Of a DNA stretch of 32,314 nt, positions 17,324 through 25,781 are shown piece after piece. The stretch is taken from NCBI GenBank assembly GCA_964480945.1, contig CAYZRX010000039.1, positions 1-32,314 on the forward strand, in the 5' to 3' direction. Source of the stretch: VGWB01 sp964480945 (lineage in GTDB: Bacteria; Bacteroidota; Ignavibacteria; UBA10030). The translations under genes were made by a program, and so were the position numbers. Positions within the stretch are counted from its first letter, which is position 1. Each line of letters begins with the position of its first letter. Under the pieces are notes generated by a model. The model was not told the DNA's origin. It saw only the letters and a list, made by a program, of their open reading frames with translations, and ran no database searches.

Positions 17324-18646
17324 TCACATTGCGACCTGCCGATTCTTTCTCCTCCAAAAATAATACACCGGCACGCCGAGTGCAAGGAACAACAGACCCG
17401 CCCATGCTTCCGCTGGCTTTTCAAAAAACGTATAGAGCACGAACAGGCTTGCGACGGCTGTGAAGAACGCCGGTGTGGCGGGATATCCGAACGTCCTGTA
17501 GGGGCGCTCCGCGTGGGGAAGGCGCCTGCGGAAAAGAAAGACGCTCGCCGCCGTCAGTGCAAAGAAGATCCAATCGGTGAAAACGACGTACGAGATAAGG
17601 TTCTCAAAGGTCCCCCAGAAGAGAATCAAGACGATCGCCCAGACGGACTGAAAAAGAATGGAAAACATCGGCGTCTGAAACTTCGGGTGGACTTCGGCGA
17701 CTTTCTTGAAGAATACACCATCGTTCGCCATGGCATAGTAGATGCGTGGCGCCGTCAGCGTGTAGATGCCGGTGGTGCCGAAAGTCGAAACAAAGATCGT
17801 GACCGCGATGAGGCTCCCTCCAAACGGTCCGAGGACAACGCTGATGGCGTCCGATGCTATGCGCGGTGAGGCAGCCATCTGGCCGGGGGAGAGGAGGAAC
17901 ATGTAGGCGACGTTGGCAGAAACGTAGACGAGTGTCACGGCCGCCGCCCCGAGAACGAGCGAGATGGGAACGCTGCGTTTCGGGTCTTTCGCTTCGGCCG
18001 CGGTGAAGGTCGCATGCTGCCAACCGCCGTACGACCACAACACGCTCACGAACGCCAGCGTCAGGGCGCTCGCCAGCCCGCCCGGGAGCGAACCGAGCGG
18101 TGCTGAGAAGTCCGTATGGGAGCTCGAGCCCCAGCCGAGTCCAACGATGATGAGGATGCCGATTCCGGCCAGCTTCAGAACGGTGAAGAGATCGGAGAAA
18201 ACTCCCCCCGCTTTGACGCCCAGGACGTTGATCAGCGTGACGAGAATGATGCCCGCAATGGCGACGACGATGGTCTGGTCTTGTGTGATCGGGACGAAGT
18301 ACCCAAAGTATGTCGAGAAGGCTACGGCCAGGGCAGCGATCGCGCCGGTGTTCACGACCAGAAAATACGCCCAGCCATAGAGGAAGCCGACGAGTCCCCC
18401 GTACGCTTCCGTCAGAAAAACATAGACCCCTCCGGCGCGAGGCATCATAGCGCCGAGCTCGGCGTACGTCAGGGCTCCGGACAATGCCATCATTCCGCCG
18501 AGAACCCAGACGCCGAGGATCCAGAGCGGTGAGGGGAGCGCCTTCGCGATCAGCGCGGGGGTCAGGAAAATTCCCGACCCGATCGTCGAGCCGATGGCGA
18601 TCATCGTCATGTCGAACAGCGAGAGCTCTCGGCGGAGTTCTGGCAT
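17324..18646 (-). CDS. Amino acid permease, APC superfamily
   Basis: Integral membrane protein of 440 residues with about 12 hydrophobic segments. The TM1 signature IAIGSTIGSGIFLTPALIA at 17-35 is the unwound substrate-binding helix of APC transporters. ALTYAELGAMMPRAGGVYVF in TM2-TM3 is also typical, as is the central PKRSVP motif. It resembles the LAT/SteT-type exchanger branch (Ser/Thr or neutral amino acids), but the substrate cannot be fixed. The gene follows the terminator at 18683-18723 and lies 27 bases before the TPR gene, so it may head the leftward operon reaching to 9757. Confidence 0.88.
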   Translation of the reverse strand: MPELRRELSLFDMTMIAIGSTIGSGIFLTPALIAKALPSPLWILGVWVLGGMMALSGALTYAELGAMMPRAGGVYVFLTEAYGGLVGFLYGWAYFLVVNTGAIAALAVAFSTYFGYFVPITQDQTIVVAIAGIILVTLINVLGVKAGGVFSDLFTVLKLAGIGILIIVGLGWGSSSHTDFSAPLGSLPGGLASALTLAFVSVLWSYGGWQHATFTAAEAKDPKRSVPISLVLGAAAVTLVYVSANVAYMFLLSPGQMAASPRIASDAISVVLGPFGGSLIAVTIFVSTFGTTGIYTLTAPRIYYAMANDGVFFKKVAEVHPKFQTPMFSILFQSVWAIVLILFWGTFENLISYVVFTDWIFFALTAASVFLFRRRLPHAERPYRTFGYPATPAFFTAVASLFVLYTFFEKPAEAWAGLLFLALGVPVYYFWRRKNRQVAM

Positions 18647-18682
18647 GAAGAGTGAAGTTTCAAAAACAAAGAATTAAATAGG

Positions 18683-18723
18683 AAAAAGGAAGAAGCCGAT
18701 CTACGGCGACGGCCCCTTCTTCC
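18683..18723 (-). terminator. Rho-independent terminator after the GH63-like gene
   Basis: On the minus strand, GGAAGAA pairs with TTCTTCC and an inner GCCG pairs with CGGC across an 11-base loop, with a GGG bulge. A TTTTT run follows at once (18687-18683). It lies in the 195-base gap between the GH63-like gene and the APC permease and would end the upstream operon. The remainder of that gap shows nothing else that can be supported. Confidence 0.65.
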
Positions 18724-18841
18724 GGCACAGAGTGAGAACGCTTGAAGCAAATATCCTGGAAAATTCGACGAGCTCCTTCAGAAACCACAACGTGTCTTCT
18801 GCGCGAGTTCTTCTGCTCTCTCTCAATTAGGCCTGTTCCAC

Positions 18842-21106
18842 CTAGATCTGAATTTGTATCTTTTTCCCGATAGTGCTTTCTGCCTGCTGCTTCCCATCGA
18901 GCCAGATGCCGAACTTCTTGCCTTCGATCTCCACCTTCAACCTTCTCCCTCGGACGAGGGCGTTGTCGATGAGCGCGTGTTTCAAGCCGAAGGGAAACGG
19001 ATCGATCGTGACGGAGAACTCATCCGGCCGAATCCCGCAAACGTACTTAATGATCAGATCGTTCACCCATGAGTGTTGATAGTCGTCGATGCCTCGGTAG
19101 ACGCTCGGCTTCCCGGTGATGGGATTGTAATGCTCGAAGCAATTCGGGCGCTCAGGGTCGGCGTCGAAGAACATCATCCGAATGAACTTCGTTATGAATT
19201 CGGCGGTCTTCTTCCGGAGAAGTTGGTCGCCGAACCGCACAGCCGACTGTCCCAGTACTTCAGCGACATGGCTATTTGTCATGGGCCAAACCCTGCCGTT
19301 CCACGGACAATTCATCCGCTTCCCTTTCCACTCCGGCGCAGCTGAGAAAAGCTCATCGTCTGCGCTCGAAGAAGGAACGGGGAAGGGTGTCCAGAATTCC
19401 TTCGGGTTGAGGAGGTGGCGCTTCAGGCCGGGGAGATGCGATTCATCGATGATATCTGTGAAATAGGGATAGAAGGATGTCGCTGCTTTCACCATCGTCC
19501 GCTTCCCCGTGGCCGGGTCGACGTCGAAGAACATCTCCTCGTCCGAATCCCACATCGCAAGGAGCACCGCTGTCTTGATTTTTTCGGCTTCCAGCTTCCA
19601 GAGTTCCGCCTCGTCCGATCTCCCGAGGTGCTCTGCAACGAATGCGAGCGCCCGCTTCAGCGCGTAGACGTAGGTGGTGACGTCGACGCCCTTCAACCTG
19701 AACACCTCCCCCCAATTCTCCTGGTCTGCTTGCGGATTGACGGCAGTGTAGCGGTGCATATACTCCTGACCCGTCTCGTAATGATTATCGATGTCGTAGA
19801 GACCGCTGATCTCCTCATCCCGCTCCCGATCGAAATAGCCGGCGTACTTCTTCAATCCGTCGTAAATGCTCTGCAGGTAGTCGGCGGATGGATGCAGGTT
19901 GTGCAGCTGAAGAAGTGCGTCCCCCCAGTTCGCGTGATAGAACATCTCCTGTCGGTAATGATTGACATCAATGTACCCTCGGAATCCGCCGTCCTCGCGC
20001 TGGTTGTCAAGAAAAACCAGCAGGCTCCCCTGGGCAAGCTCCGGGTCGTGCATCCATCGGTTCTCGAGCATGTGGCACTGCGCGCTGTACGTGATCGGTG
20101 CGCGGAAGTATCCGATCCCCTCGCAAACGAAGGGTCGTTTGTAGTTACCATCGACTCCGTAGATCGTGTTCAGCCGCAGGCCGTACCATCGGTACCAGTA
20201 GTAGCGCGTCAAGAATTCATCCGATGCCTGGAAAAAGGGAACAGAGCTGAAGTGATCCTCCCAGCTGAGATCACTCAGCTCGATGGGATCCGCCCGCCTG
20301 AGCACGGGGTGAAGGTTCTGCATTGTCTCGTCTGCCGAGGGAGCAACGGCGAATGCAACCGCGACCGACGCCTCAGAACGTGGCCTGAGCAAAACTTCGG
20401 TATGAAGGCCGAGGTAGAGCAAGCCCTCATTGGTCACGCCAGAGAGTTTCATCTCGTTCGGCAATTTCCCGCCGGCGAACGTCTCGAACCACGGTGAGAG
20501 TTGCCAGCGAGGCTGAAGCGCGGTCCGCTCGCTGAGGTTGACGCTCTGAGATGTGGGCTTCCTGTTCAGCGCAAAGGCGCAGGCGAGCTCAAGAAAAGGA
20601 TCGACGGAGGGGCGGAGGAATTTCTTGAACGACATGACGCCGTGGCGGTAGGCAATGTCCGCCAGCCAGGTGGATTCCTTCGACGGAAAATGCTCCTGCG
20701 TCGTCCAGGCAAGGAAATGCAGCTTGATGGTGCTCCCCGATGGGTTGCGGAAGTGCACGACGCTCGTCGCGACGTCGTTCGGCAGCACGGCCTTCGATTC
20801 CAAAATCCGAATCGGGGATTTGGAATTTCGGCGTTGACCCAGGTATTCCTGCATCAACACCGAGGGTTTCCACGAACGGCTCTGGAAGCGGACCGGTATC
20901 TCCTCTCCCTCGTCATCGAGCAGCGCCCACGTGAAAAGCGGCTTCAGCTCGTAGTTGTAGTAGTGTGCATCGTCCCAGAAGCCGGGGAAGTCCAGGTAGA
21001 TGGGAAAAGGAGGGGCCCACAGGAGACGGTTTCCTCCACCCAAATACCATTTGTCGGTTCGAGCAAGCTGCTTGAGGATGTCAGGTTTCTTCATTGGTCG
21101 GCGCAT
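18842..21106 (-). CDS. GH63/MGH1-like (alpha/alpha)6-barrel glycoside hydrolase
   Basis: Protein of 754 residues without a signal peptide, so cytoplasmic. The first 270 residues are beta-rich (supersandwich-like). The rest is an (alpha/alpha)6-barrel of the trehalase/GH63/mannosylglycerate-hydrolase kind. Motifs are YIDVNHYRQEMFYHANWG near 378-395, SGLYDIDNHYETGQE at 434-448 in the position of the GH63 catalytic-acid region, and CPWNGRVWPMTN at 600-611, a variant of the family YWRGxxW motif. Family members cleave alpha-glucosides, glucosylglycerate, mannosylglycerate or trehalose-type substrates; the substrate here is open. It is the last gene of the sugar transporter cluster, 108 bases from malG. 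ATG 21106 is used; ATG 21094 is an alternative. Confidence 0.78.
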   Translation of the reverse strand: MRRPMKKPDILKQLARTDKWYLGGGNRLLWAPPFPIYLDFPGFWDDAHYYNYELKPLFTWALLDDEGEEIPVRFQSRSWKPSVLMQEYLGQRRNSKSPIRILESKAVLPNDVATSVVHFRNPSGSTIKLHFLAWTTQEHFPSKESTWLADIAYRHGVMSFKKFLRPSVDPFLELACAFALNRKPTSQSVNLSERTALQPRWQLSPWFETFAGGKLPNEMKLSGVTNEGLLYLGLHTEVLLRPRSEASVAVAFAVAPSADETMQNLHPVLRRADPIELSDLSWEDHFSSVPFFQASDEFLTRYYWYRWYGLRLNTIYGVDGNYKRPFVCEGIGYFRAPITYSAQCHMLENRWMHDPELAQGSLLVFLDNQREDGGFRGYIDVNHYRQEMFYHANWGDALLQLHNLHPSADYLQSIYDGLKKYAGYFDRERDEEISGLYDIDNHYETGQEYMHRYTAVNPQADQENWGEVFRLKGVDVTTYVYALKRALAFVAEHLGRSDEAELWKLEAEKIKTAVLLAMWDSDEEMFFDVDPATGKRTMVKAATSFYPYFTDIIDESHLPGLKRHLLNPKEFWTPFPVPSSSADDELFSAAPEWKGKRMNCPWNGRVWPMTNSHVAEVLGQSAVRFGDQLLRKKTAEFITKFIRMMFFDADPERPNCFEHYNPITGKPSVYRGIDDYQHSWVNDLIIKYVCGIRPDEFSVTIDPFPFGLKHALIDNALVRGRRLKVEIEGKKFGIWLDGKQQAESTIGKKIQIQI

Positions 21107-21151
21107 TTTTCTTTTCAGTGAAAATCAAAATGAAATCGGAATGATGAGAAA

Positions 21152-21165
21152 TGTGAGCGGTCACA
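21152..21165. promoter_or_regulatory. Inverted repeat TGTGA-N4-TCACA, possible CRP/FNR-family operator
   Basis: The sequence TGTGAGCGGTCACA is a perfect 5+5 inverted repeat with a 4-base spacer, in the 108-base gap before the GH63-like gene. The half-sites equal those of CRP, but CRP uses a 6-base spacer; the 4-base spacing is FNR-like. No promoter could be fixed next to it, so an operator role is only a suggestion. Confidence 0.25.
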
Positions 21166-21214
21166 CCGGCGCAGCTCGATCTTCTTATTTGATGTCTGTC
21201 CTCTGAATTTCGGT

Positions 21215-22033
21215 CTATCCTTTGAGTCCTGTCATCGTGATGCCTTTGACGAAGTACTTCTGGGCGATGATGAAGACGATCACGATGGGCAGCATCACGA
21301 CGACCGCGGCAGCCATTTGATGCGGCCAGTCAGTCGTGTAGAGATTGCTGAAGTTGGCGATGCCGACTTCCACTGTTCGCATATCCACCCGGTTGGTGAC
21401 GATCAGAGGCCAGAGGAAATCCTTCCAGCTTGCCATGAACGCAAAGATGGCGAGCGTCGCCAGGGCCGGTTTGGAAAGGGGGAGGATGACTTTCCAGAAG
21501 ATGGTGAATTCCGACGCGCCGTCGACCCGAGCAGCGTCCTCGAGGTCCTTCGGGATCGTCAGGAAGAACTGGCGGAGAAGGAAGATTCCCCACACGCTGG
21601 AGAGTGTCGGCGTAAACAGCGCCCAGTAGGTGTTGATCCACCCGAAGGTATTGATGATGAGGAAGGCTGGTATGATGGTGACGATCGCCGGGATCATCAT
21701 CGTCGAGAGATAGAGTGCGAAGATCTTATCTCTCCATCGGAATTGGAGGCGCGCGAAGGCGTACGCCGCCATCGAGCAGAAGGTGAGCTGGCCGATGACC
21801 GATGCGGCAGCGACGATCATCGTATTGAGGAAGAAGCGGCCGAACGGCTGGAGCGTCATTGCTTCGGCAAAGTTCGACCACCGCAACACCGCGGGTATGA
21901 ATCGGGGCGGGAATTGGTAGACCTCCAGATCGCTCATCAACGATGTGCTCAGCATCCAAAGGAATGGGACGAGCATTGAAAGTGCGATCACCAGCAATGC
22001 GGCATAAATAAGATATCGGCCAATGCGCTTCAT
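21215..22033 (-). CDS. Carbohydrate ABC transporter permease, MalG-type
   Basis: Inner-membrane permease of 272 residues with six hydrophobic segments. It begins MKRIGRYLIYAALLVIALSMLVPFLWML. The cytoplasmic EAA loop that docks the ATPase is seen as LEDAARVDGASEFTIFWKV followed by LPLSKPAL around residues 180-210. Together with the fused binding protein/MalF-type permease at 23362-25683 it would form the two-permease channel of a CUT1 sugar importer. The two are separated by a phosphofructokinase gene, and no ATPase gene lies in the window. The 154-base gap on its 5' side contains a GGAGAG sequence 16 bases before ATG and no recognisable gene. Confidence 0.92.
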   Translation of the reverse strand: MKRIGRYLIYAALLVIALSMLVPFLWMLSTSLMSDLEVYQFPPRFIPAVLRWSNFAEAMTLQPFGRFFLNTMIVAAASVIGQLTFCSMAAYAFARLQFRWRDKIFALYLSTMMIPAIVTIIPAFLIINTFGWINTYWALFTPTLSSVWGIFLLRQFFLTIPKDLEDAARVDGASEFTIFWKVILPLSKPALATLAIFAFMASWKDFLWPLIVTNRVDMRTVEVGIANFSNLYTTDWPHQMAAAVVVMLPIVIVFIIAQKYFVKGITMTGLKG

Positions 22034-22187
22034 CTGCTTGTATCTAGCTCTCTCCTAACGATGGTACTTTTCCAGCACGCTCCACGCGCGGGGGTCTCCG
22101 CTCCCAAGCTCCCAGACCGAGATTCCTCGGGCTCGGACTTCTCGGACAATTCGTGAATGGCGTGATCCCCCAGCCGTGGCTCGATTG

Positions 22188-23297
22188 CTAGTCCCCGAAG
22201 CCTATCCCGAGGTCGCGCGCGGTCAGCATGATATCGCAATCGAGCGGGACCGTTTTCATCCGCCGGGTTGCTTCCTCCAGCGGAACGTACCGGACCGTCG
22301 GCGGGTCGAGCGCCACCATCACATTGGACTTGCCCGCCTCGAGCGCCCGGATCGCGGCTGCTCCGAATCGGAGCGACAGGAGCCGATCGAACGACGTCGG
22401 ACTGCCGCCGCGCAGGAGGTGGCCGAGCACGACGCACCGCGTCTCTTTCCCTGTCACCTCTTCGATGTCATTTGCAATCCGTTCCCCCGCGCCCCCGAGG
22501 CGGTCTGCACGCCCGAGGCCTGTCGATACCACGGAGGTTTCTCCTCCAACAGGTTTTGCCCCTTCAGCCACGACGACAATGGCGAAATGGTGTCCGTTGC
22601 GATCGCGCTCCCGGATCTTTGAGGCGATCTTCTGGATGTCGTAGGGGATTTCCGGGATCAGAATCACGTGAGCGCCGCCGGAGATGCCACACTCAACGGC
22701 GATCCATCCGGCATACCGCCCCATCACCTCCACGACCATGACGCGTCGATGGGCTTCCGCGGTGCTGTAGAGCCTATCCAGGCATGAGGTCGCGAAGTGG
22801 ACTGCGGTGTCGAACCCGAATGTGATCACCGTCTTCTCCAGGTCATTGTCGATCGTCTTCGGAACACCTACCACGCGCAGCCCTTTCCTCGCCAGCACGC
22901 TGGCAATGTTGAGCGACCCGTCGCCGCCGACGGCGATGAGGGCGTCGATGTGTTCGGCTTCGAAGGCTCGTATCAGCTCATCGGAGCGGTCTTTCTCATA
23001 CATCGTTCCGTCCGGACCCATCGTCGGGTACTTGAGCGGATTTCCTCTGTTGGTGGTGCCGAGAATCGTTCCGCCGAGGTGGGTGATGCCGTGAACTCTT
23101 TCCCGCGTCAATGTGATGAGTCCGCCTTGGGGATACTTGTCCGGCAGGAACAAACCGTTGTATCCATCGCGAATGCCGACGCATTCCCAACCGCGGTTGA
23201 TCGCGGCGACGGTGGCGGCACGGATGACCGCGTTCAGTCCCGGCGCGTCGCCCCCGCCCGTGTTGATTGCAACTCTTCGGATTTTCGCCTTGGCCAT
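22188..23297 (-). CDS. 6-phosphofructokinase (ATP- or PPi-dependent)
   Basis: Phosphorylates fructose-6-phosphate to fructose-1,6-bisphosphate, the committing step of glycolysis. The product has 369 residues, longer than E. coli PfkA (320) and typical of the mixed-substrate group III. Motifs: GGGDAPGLNAVIR (14-26), AVGGDGSLN (122-130), VPKTIDNDL (145-153) with catalytic Asp150, VMGRYAGW, and HLLRGGSPTSFDR. The phosphoryl-donor signature is mixed: Gly after GGD points to ATP, while Lys in PKTIDND is shared with PPi enzymes. A perfect GGGAGGA Shine-Dalgarno lies six bases before ATG 23297. Its place between two permease genes suggests that imported sugar is fed to glycolysis. Confidence 0.93.
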   Translation of the reverse strand: MAKAKIRRVAINTGGGDAPGLNAVIRAATVAAINRGWECVGIRDGYNGLFLPDKYPQGGLITLTRERVHGITHLGGTILGTTNRGNPLKYPTMGPDGTMYEKDRSDELIRAFEAEHIDALIAVGGDGSLNIASVLARKGLRVVGVPKTIDNDLEKTVITFGFDTAVHFATSCLDRLYSTAEAHRRVMVVEVMGRYAGWIAVECGISGGAHVILIPEIPYDIQKIASKIRERDRNGHHFAIVVVAEGAKPVGGETSVVSTGLGRADRLGGAGERIANDIEEVTGKETRCVVLGHLLRGGSPTSFDRLLSLRFGAAAIRALEAGKSNVMVALDPPTVRYVPLEEATRRMKTVPLDCDIMLTARDLGIGFGD

Positions 23298-23303
23298 TTC
23301 AAA

Positions 23304-23310
23304 TCCTCCC
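23304..23310 (-). promoter_or_regulatory. Strong ribosome binding site of the phosphofructokinase gene
   Basis: On the minus strand GGGAGGA stands six bases before ATG 23297, complementary to the 16S rRNA tail. It fixes the start and shows that this organism uses Shine-Dalgarno-led initiation for at least some genes, which is weak in many Bacteroidota. Confidence 0.7.
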
Positions 23311-23361
23311 AGTAGGTCGTGGAATCGTCAGATATCCTTTCAAATTCAATCTATCATTTCT

Positions 23362-25683
23362 TCATCTATATTCTACACTGCGCCCGAGAATTCGGAACTG
23401 AATCCATGTGGCAATCATGATGATCAGAAAGAGTACCCATGACATGGCAGAGGCATAGCCCATTCTGAGCTGTTCCCAGGCCGCCTGATAGATATGGTAC
23501 ACGATGACGTCCGTGCTGCGGACAGGCCCCCCGGCGGTCATCACATAGATCGACGTAAAGACTTGAAACGAGCTGATAAACGAGGTGACGAGAATGAAGA
23601 AGGTGGTCGGTTTCAGCAGAGGAAAGGTCACGTGCCAGAACCGACGCCAGCTGCTTGCCCCGTCGATGCGGGCGGCGTCGTGAAGCTCTTCGGGAATGCC
23701 TTGAAGCCCTGCCAGGTAGATGACCATCTGATAGCCGAGGCCGAGCCACACCGAGAAAATGATGATCGAGAACATCGCCGTGTTGGTGGAATTGAGCCAC
23801 TGCAAAGGTCCAAGGTGCAGGAGGCTGAGAAAGTAGTTCGCCACCCCGAACGTCGGATGATAGATCCACATCCAGACGAGCGCAATGGCAACGAATGACG
23901 TCACGCTCGGCAGGAAGTAGAGGGTCCTCAGCAGCGAAATTCCCTTCAGCCGACGGTTCATCATCACAGCGACCGCGAGCGAAATTGCCATCCCGATCGG
24001 CACATTGAGAGTGTAGAGCAGAGTGTTCTTCAACGCGTTCCAGAAGTTCGAATCTCTGAACATCTCGGTGAAATTCTCCAATCCCACGAAGGGTTTATCG
24101 GGAACGACGATGTCCCAGCGGTGAACGCTGAGATACGCGGCGAATATGATCGGTGTGAAGATGAACACCACGAGGTGAACCAGAGAAGGAGCAAGGAAAC
24201 CGATCGCTGCTCCGGCGGCTTTCCGCGCTTTTCTCTTTGCGTTGAAGTACAGCGCGCAGCTGGCCAGAGCTGCCGCCGCGGCGACGGCAAGGAGGAACCA
24301 AAGAATCTCGCGCTCCGTCCTGATCGGCTTGAAAACGGCTTCCTGATGCTCTCGAATATTTTCGAGTTGCTCGTCGACTTTGACAGCGTAATTCGTCATC
24401 GTCTCGTGCATCGGCTTGCGGTTGATCATCACCTCGTCGACCGCATCCTGCAGCGTCCATTCCACTTCGCTGAACCGCTCAACAATCGTTCCCCACGGCT
24501 GCCGGCAGAAGGGGACCTCGTCCACGAAGGCCTTCTCGAGACCGAGAGTGTCTTCAGCTACCAATTCCCGCGCCACCTTGATCGTGGAGGGGATTTCAAG
24601 TCGCCGCGCCGCGCGCAGCCGGTTCGGGATCTCACCCGCGAGGAACGCTGCAAGGAGCGCAGCTTCCTTCTTGTGCCGTGTGTTGATCGGGACGCACCAA
24701 CCCGACTCGTACATGACGTTCACCCTTCGGACTCCCGCTTGCTGAGGGGGAGCCACCACACCGATCCGCAGTTTCCCCTGTTCGATCTGGCGGAGGAAGC
24801 GAGGCATACGCCAATGTCCGTCGATCATCATGCCGATCTTCCCGTCGGCAAAGAGCTCGGTATTGACGCCGGTCTTTTCCGATTGGACCCAGCTCCCGGT
24901 GTTCGGTGCAACGTTGAACTTGTCGCGGAGATCGACCAGGAACTGAAGGGCTGATTCCGTCTTAGAGGAGTTCAGGAAACCTTCGGCGTGCATTCCCGTC
25001 GGGTCCACGACATCCCCGCCGCCGCTCCACACCCATTCGATCCAGTAATAGAAGTAGTTTGAGAAGACCGTCCCGTACTGGTCGGGAACCCCGTCGCCAT
25101 TGAAGTCCTTCGTCAGAAGTTTTGCTAGCGCGAGGTAGTCGTCCCACGTCCAGTCGTTCGTAGGGTAGGGGACGCGAGCCGCGTCGAACAGGCTTTTGTT
25201 GTAGTAGATCATCAACGGGGTGAAGCCCTTCGGGAACGCGTAGAGCGCGGACCCTCGCCTCGCGATGTCCAGGACGTTGGGGAACCACTGCGTCGTGTCG
25301 ACCCCGAGCGCTCGAACGTACGGGGAGAGATCGAGCAGCACCTTCTTGTTCGTGAAGGTGGGGATAAGCTTTGAATCCAGAAGAAAGACATCCGGAGGGT
25401 CGTCGACCGCCAGCGCGGTCAGGATTTTCTCCTCGTATTGCCTCCCCGGGTTCGGCTCGTACAGGATCTCGATGCTCGGGTAACGACGCTGGAATTCGGC
25501 AATCGCCTGCTTATCGAGCGGCATCTCATCGAGATCCGCCCAATCGGTCAGCCGCAGACTCGTCTTCTGCGTTGTCTGGGCAGGAGAGGGCGAGACTGCG
25601 AGAATCCCAAGAAGCAGAAGAAGGATCGAACAGAGAAGAGAAGGTGGAAGGGATCGGGAGGCGCGGACCACTGCGATCTTCAT
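23362..25683 (-). CDS. Fused sugar-binding protein and MalF-type ABC permease
   Basis: Single open frame of 773 residues. Residues 1-35 are a signal peptide or signal anchor (LLCSILLLLLGILAV). About 40-450 are a family 1 extracellular solute-binding protein: YYNKSLFDAARVPYPTNDWTWDDY near 160-183 and GKIGMMIDGHW near 281-291. Residues 461-480 are a hydrophobic helix. Residues 490-773 are a MalF-type permease (LAPSLVHLVVFIFTPIIFAAYLS) with the EAA loop ELHDAARIDGASSWRRFW at 666-683 and ending in a last helix. The binding domain would be tethered outside the membrane to its own channel. ATG 25683 starts at the signal sequence; an upstream TTG at 25740 is less likely. No frameshift or stop separates the halves. 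No ATPase gene is adjacent. Confidence 0.88.
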   Translation of the reverse strand: MKIAVVRASRSLPPSLLCSILLLLLGILAVSPSPAQTTQKTSLRLTDWADLDEMPLDKQAIAEFQRRYPSIEILYEPNPGRQYEEKILTALAVDDPPDVFLLDSKLIPTFTNKKVLLDLSPYVRALGVDTTQWFPNVLDIARRGSALYAFPKGFTPLMIYYNKSLFDAARVPYPTNDWTWDDYLALAKLLTKDFNGDGVPDQYGTVFSNYFYYWIEWVWSGGGDVVDPTGMHAEGFLNSSKTESALQFLVDLRDKFNVAPNTGSWVQSEKTGVNTELFADGKIGMMIDGHWRMPRFLRQIEQGKLRIGVVAPPQQAGVRRVNVMYESGWCVPINTRHKKEAALLAAFLAGEIPNRLRAARRLEIPSTIKVARELVAEDTLGLEKAFVDEVPFCRQPWGTIVERFSEVEWTLQDAVDEVMINRKPMHETMTNYAVKVDEQLENIREHQEAVFKPIRTEREILWFLLAVAAAAALASCALYFNAKRKARKAAGAAIGFLAPSLVHLVVFIFTPIIFAAYLSVHRWDIVVPDKPFVGLENFTEMFRDSNFWNALKNTLLYTLNVPIGMAISLAVAVMMNRRLKGISLLRTLYFLPSVTSFVAIALVWMWIYHPTFGVANYFLSLLHLGPLQWLNSTNTAMFSIIIFSVWLGLGYQMVIYLAGLQGIPEELHDAARIDGASSWRRFWHVTFPLLKPTTFFILVTSFISSFQVFTSIYVMTAGGPVRSTDVIVYHIYQAAWEQLRMGYASAMSWVLFLIIMIATWIQFRILGRSVEYR

Positions 25684-25738
25684 CAGCACAGAAAATTGAC
25701 CAAATGACGATGAACGTGAAAGGCTGACGGTTCGGCTC

Positions 25739-25781
25739 AAAGAATTTCGATTCTTTCGTTGAGAGGCGACGGCTCGCCGTC
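25739..25781. repeat. Two small perfect hairpins between aminotransferase and transporter genes
   Basis: In the 96-base gap there are two adjacent inverted repeats: AAAGAAT-TTCG-ATTCTTT (25739-25756) and GACGG-CTCG-CCGTC (25768-25781). The second touches the aminotransferase stop codon. Neither is followed by a T-run on the minus strand, so they are not clear terminators. They could slow RNA decay or mark a processing site. Confidence 0.35.

Noticed and set aside
19415..20497. A 360-codon open frame on the plus strand
   Set aside because: It lies wholly antisense to the GH63-like gene, has no family motif, and its composition reflects the GC-rich opposite strand.
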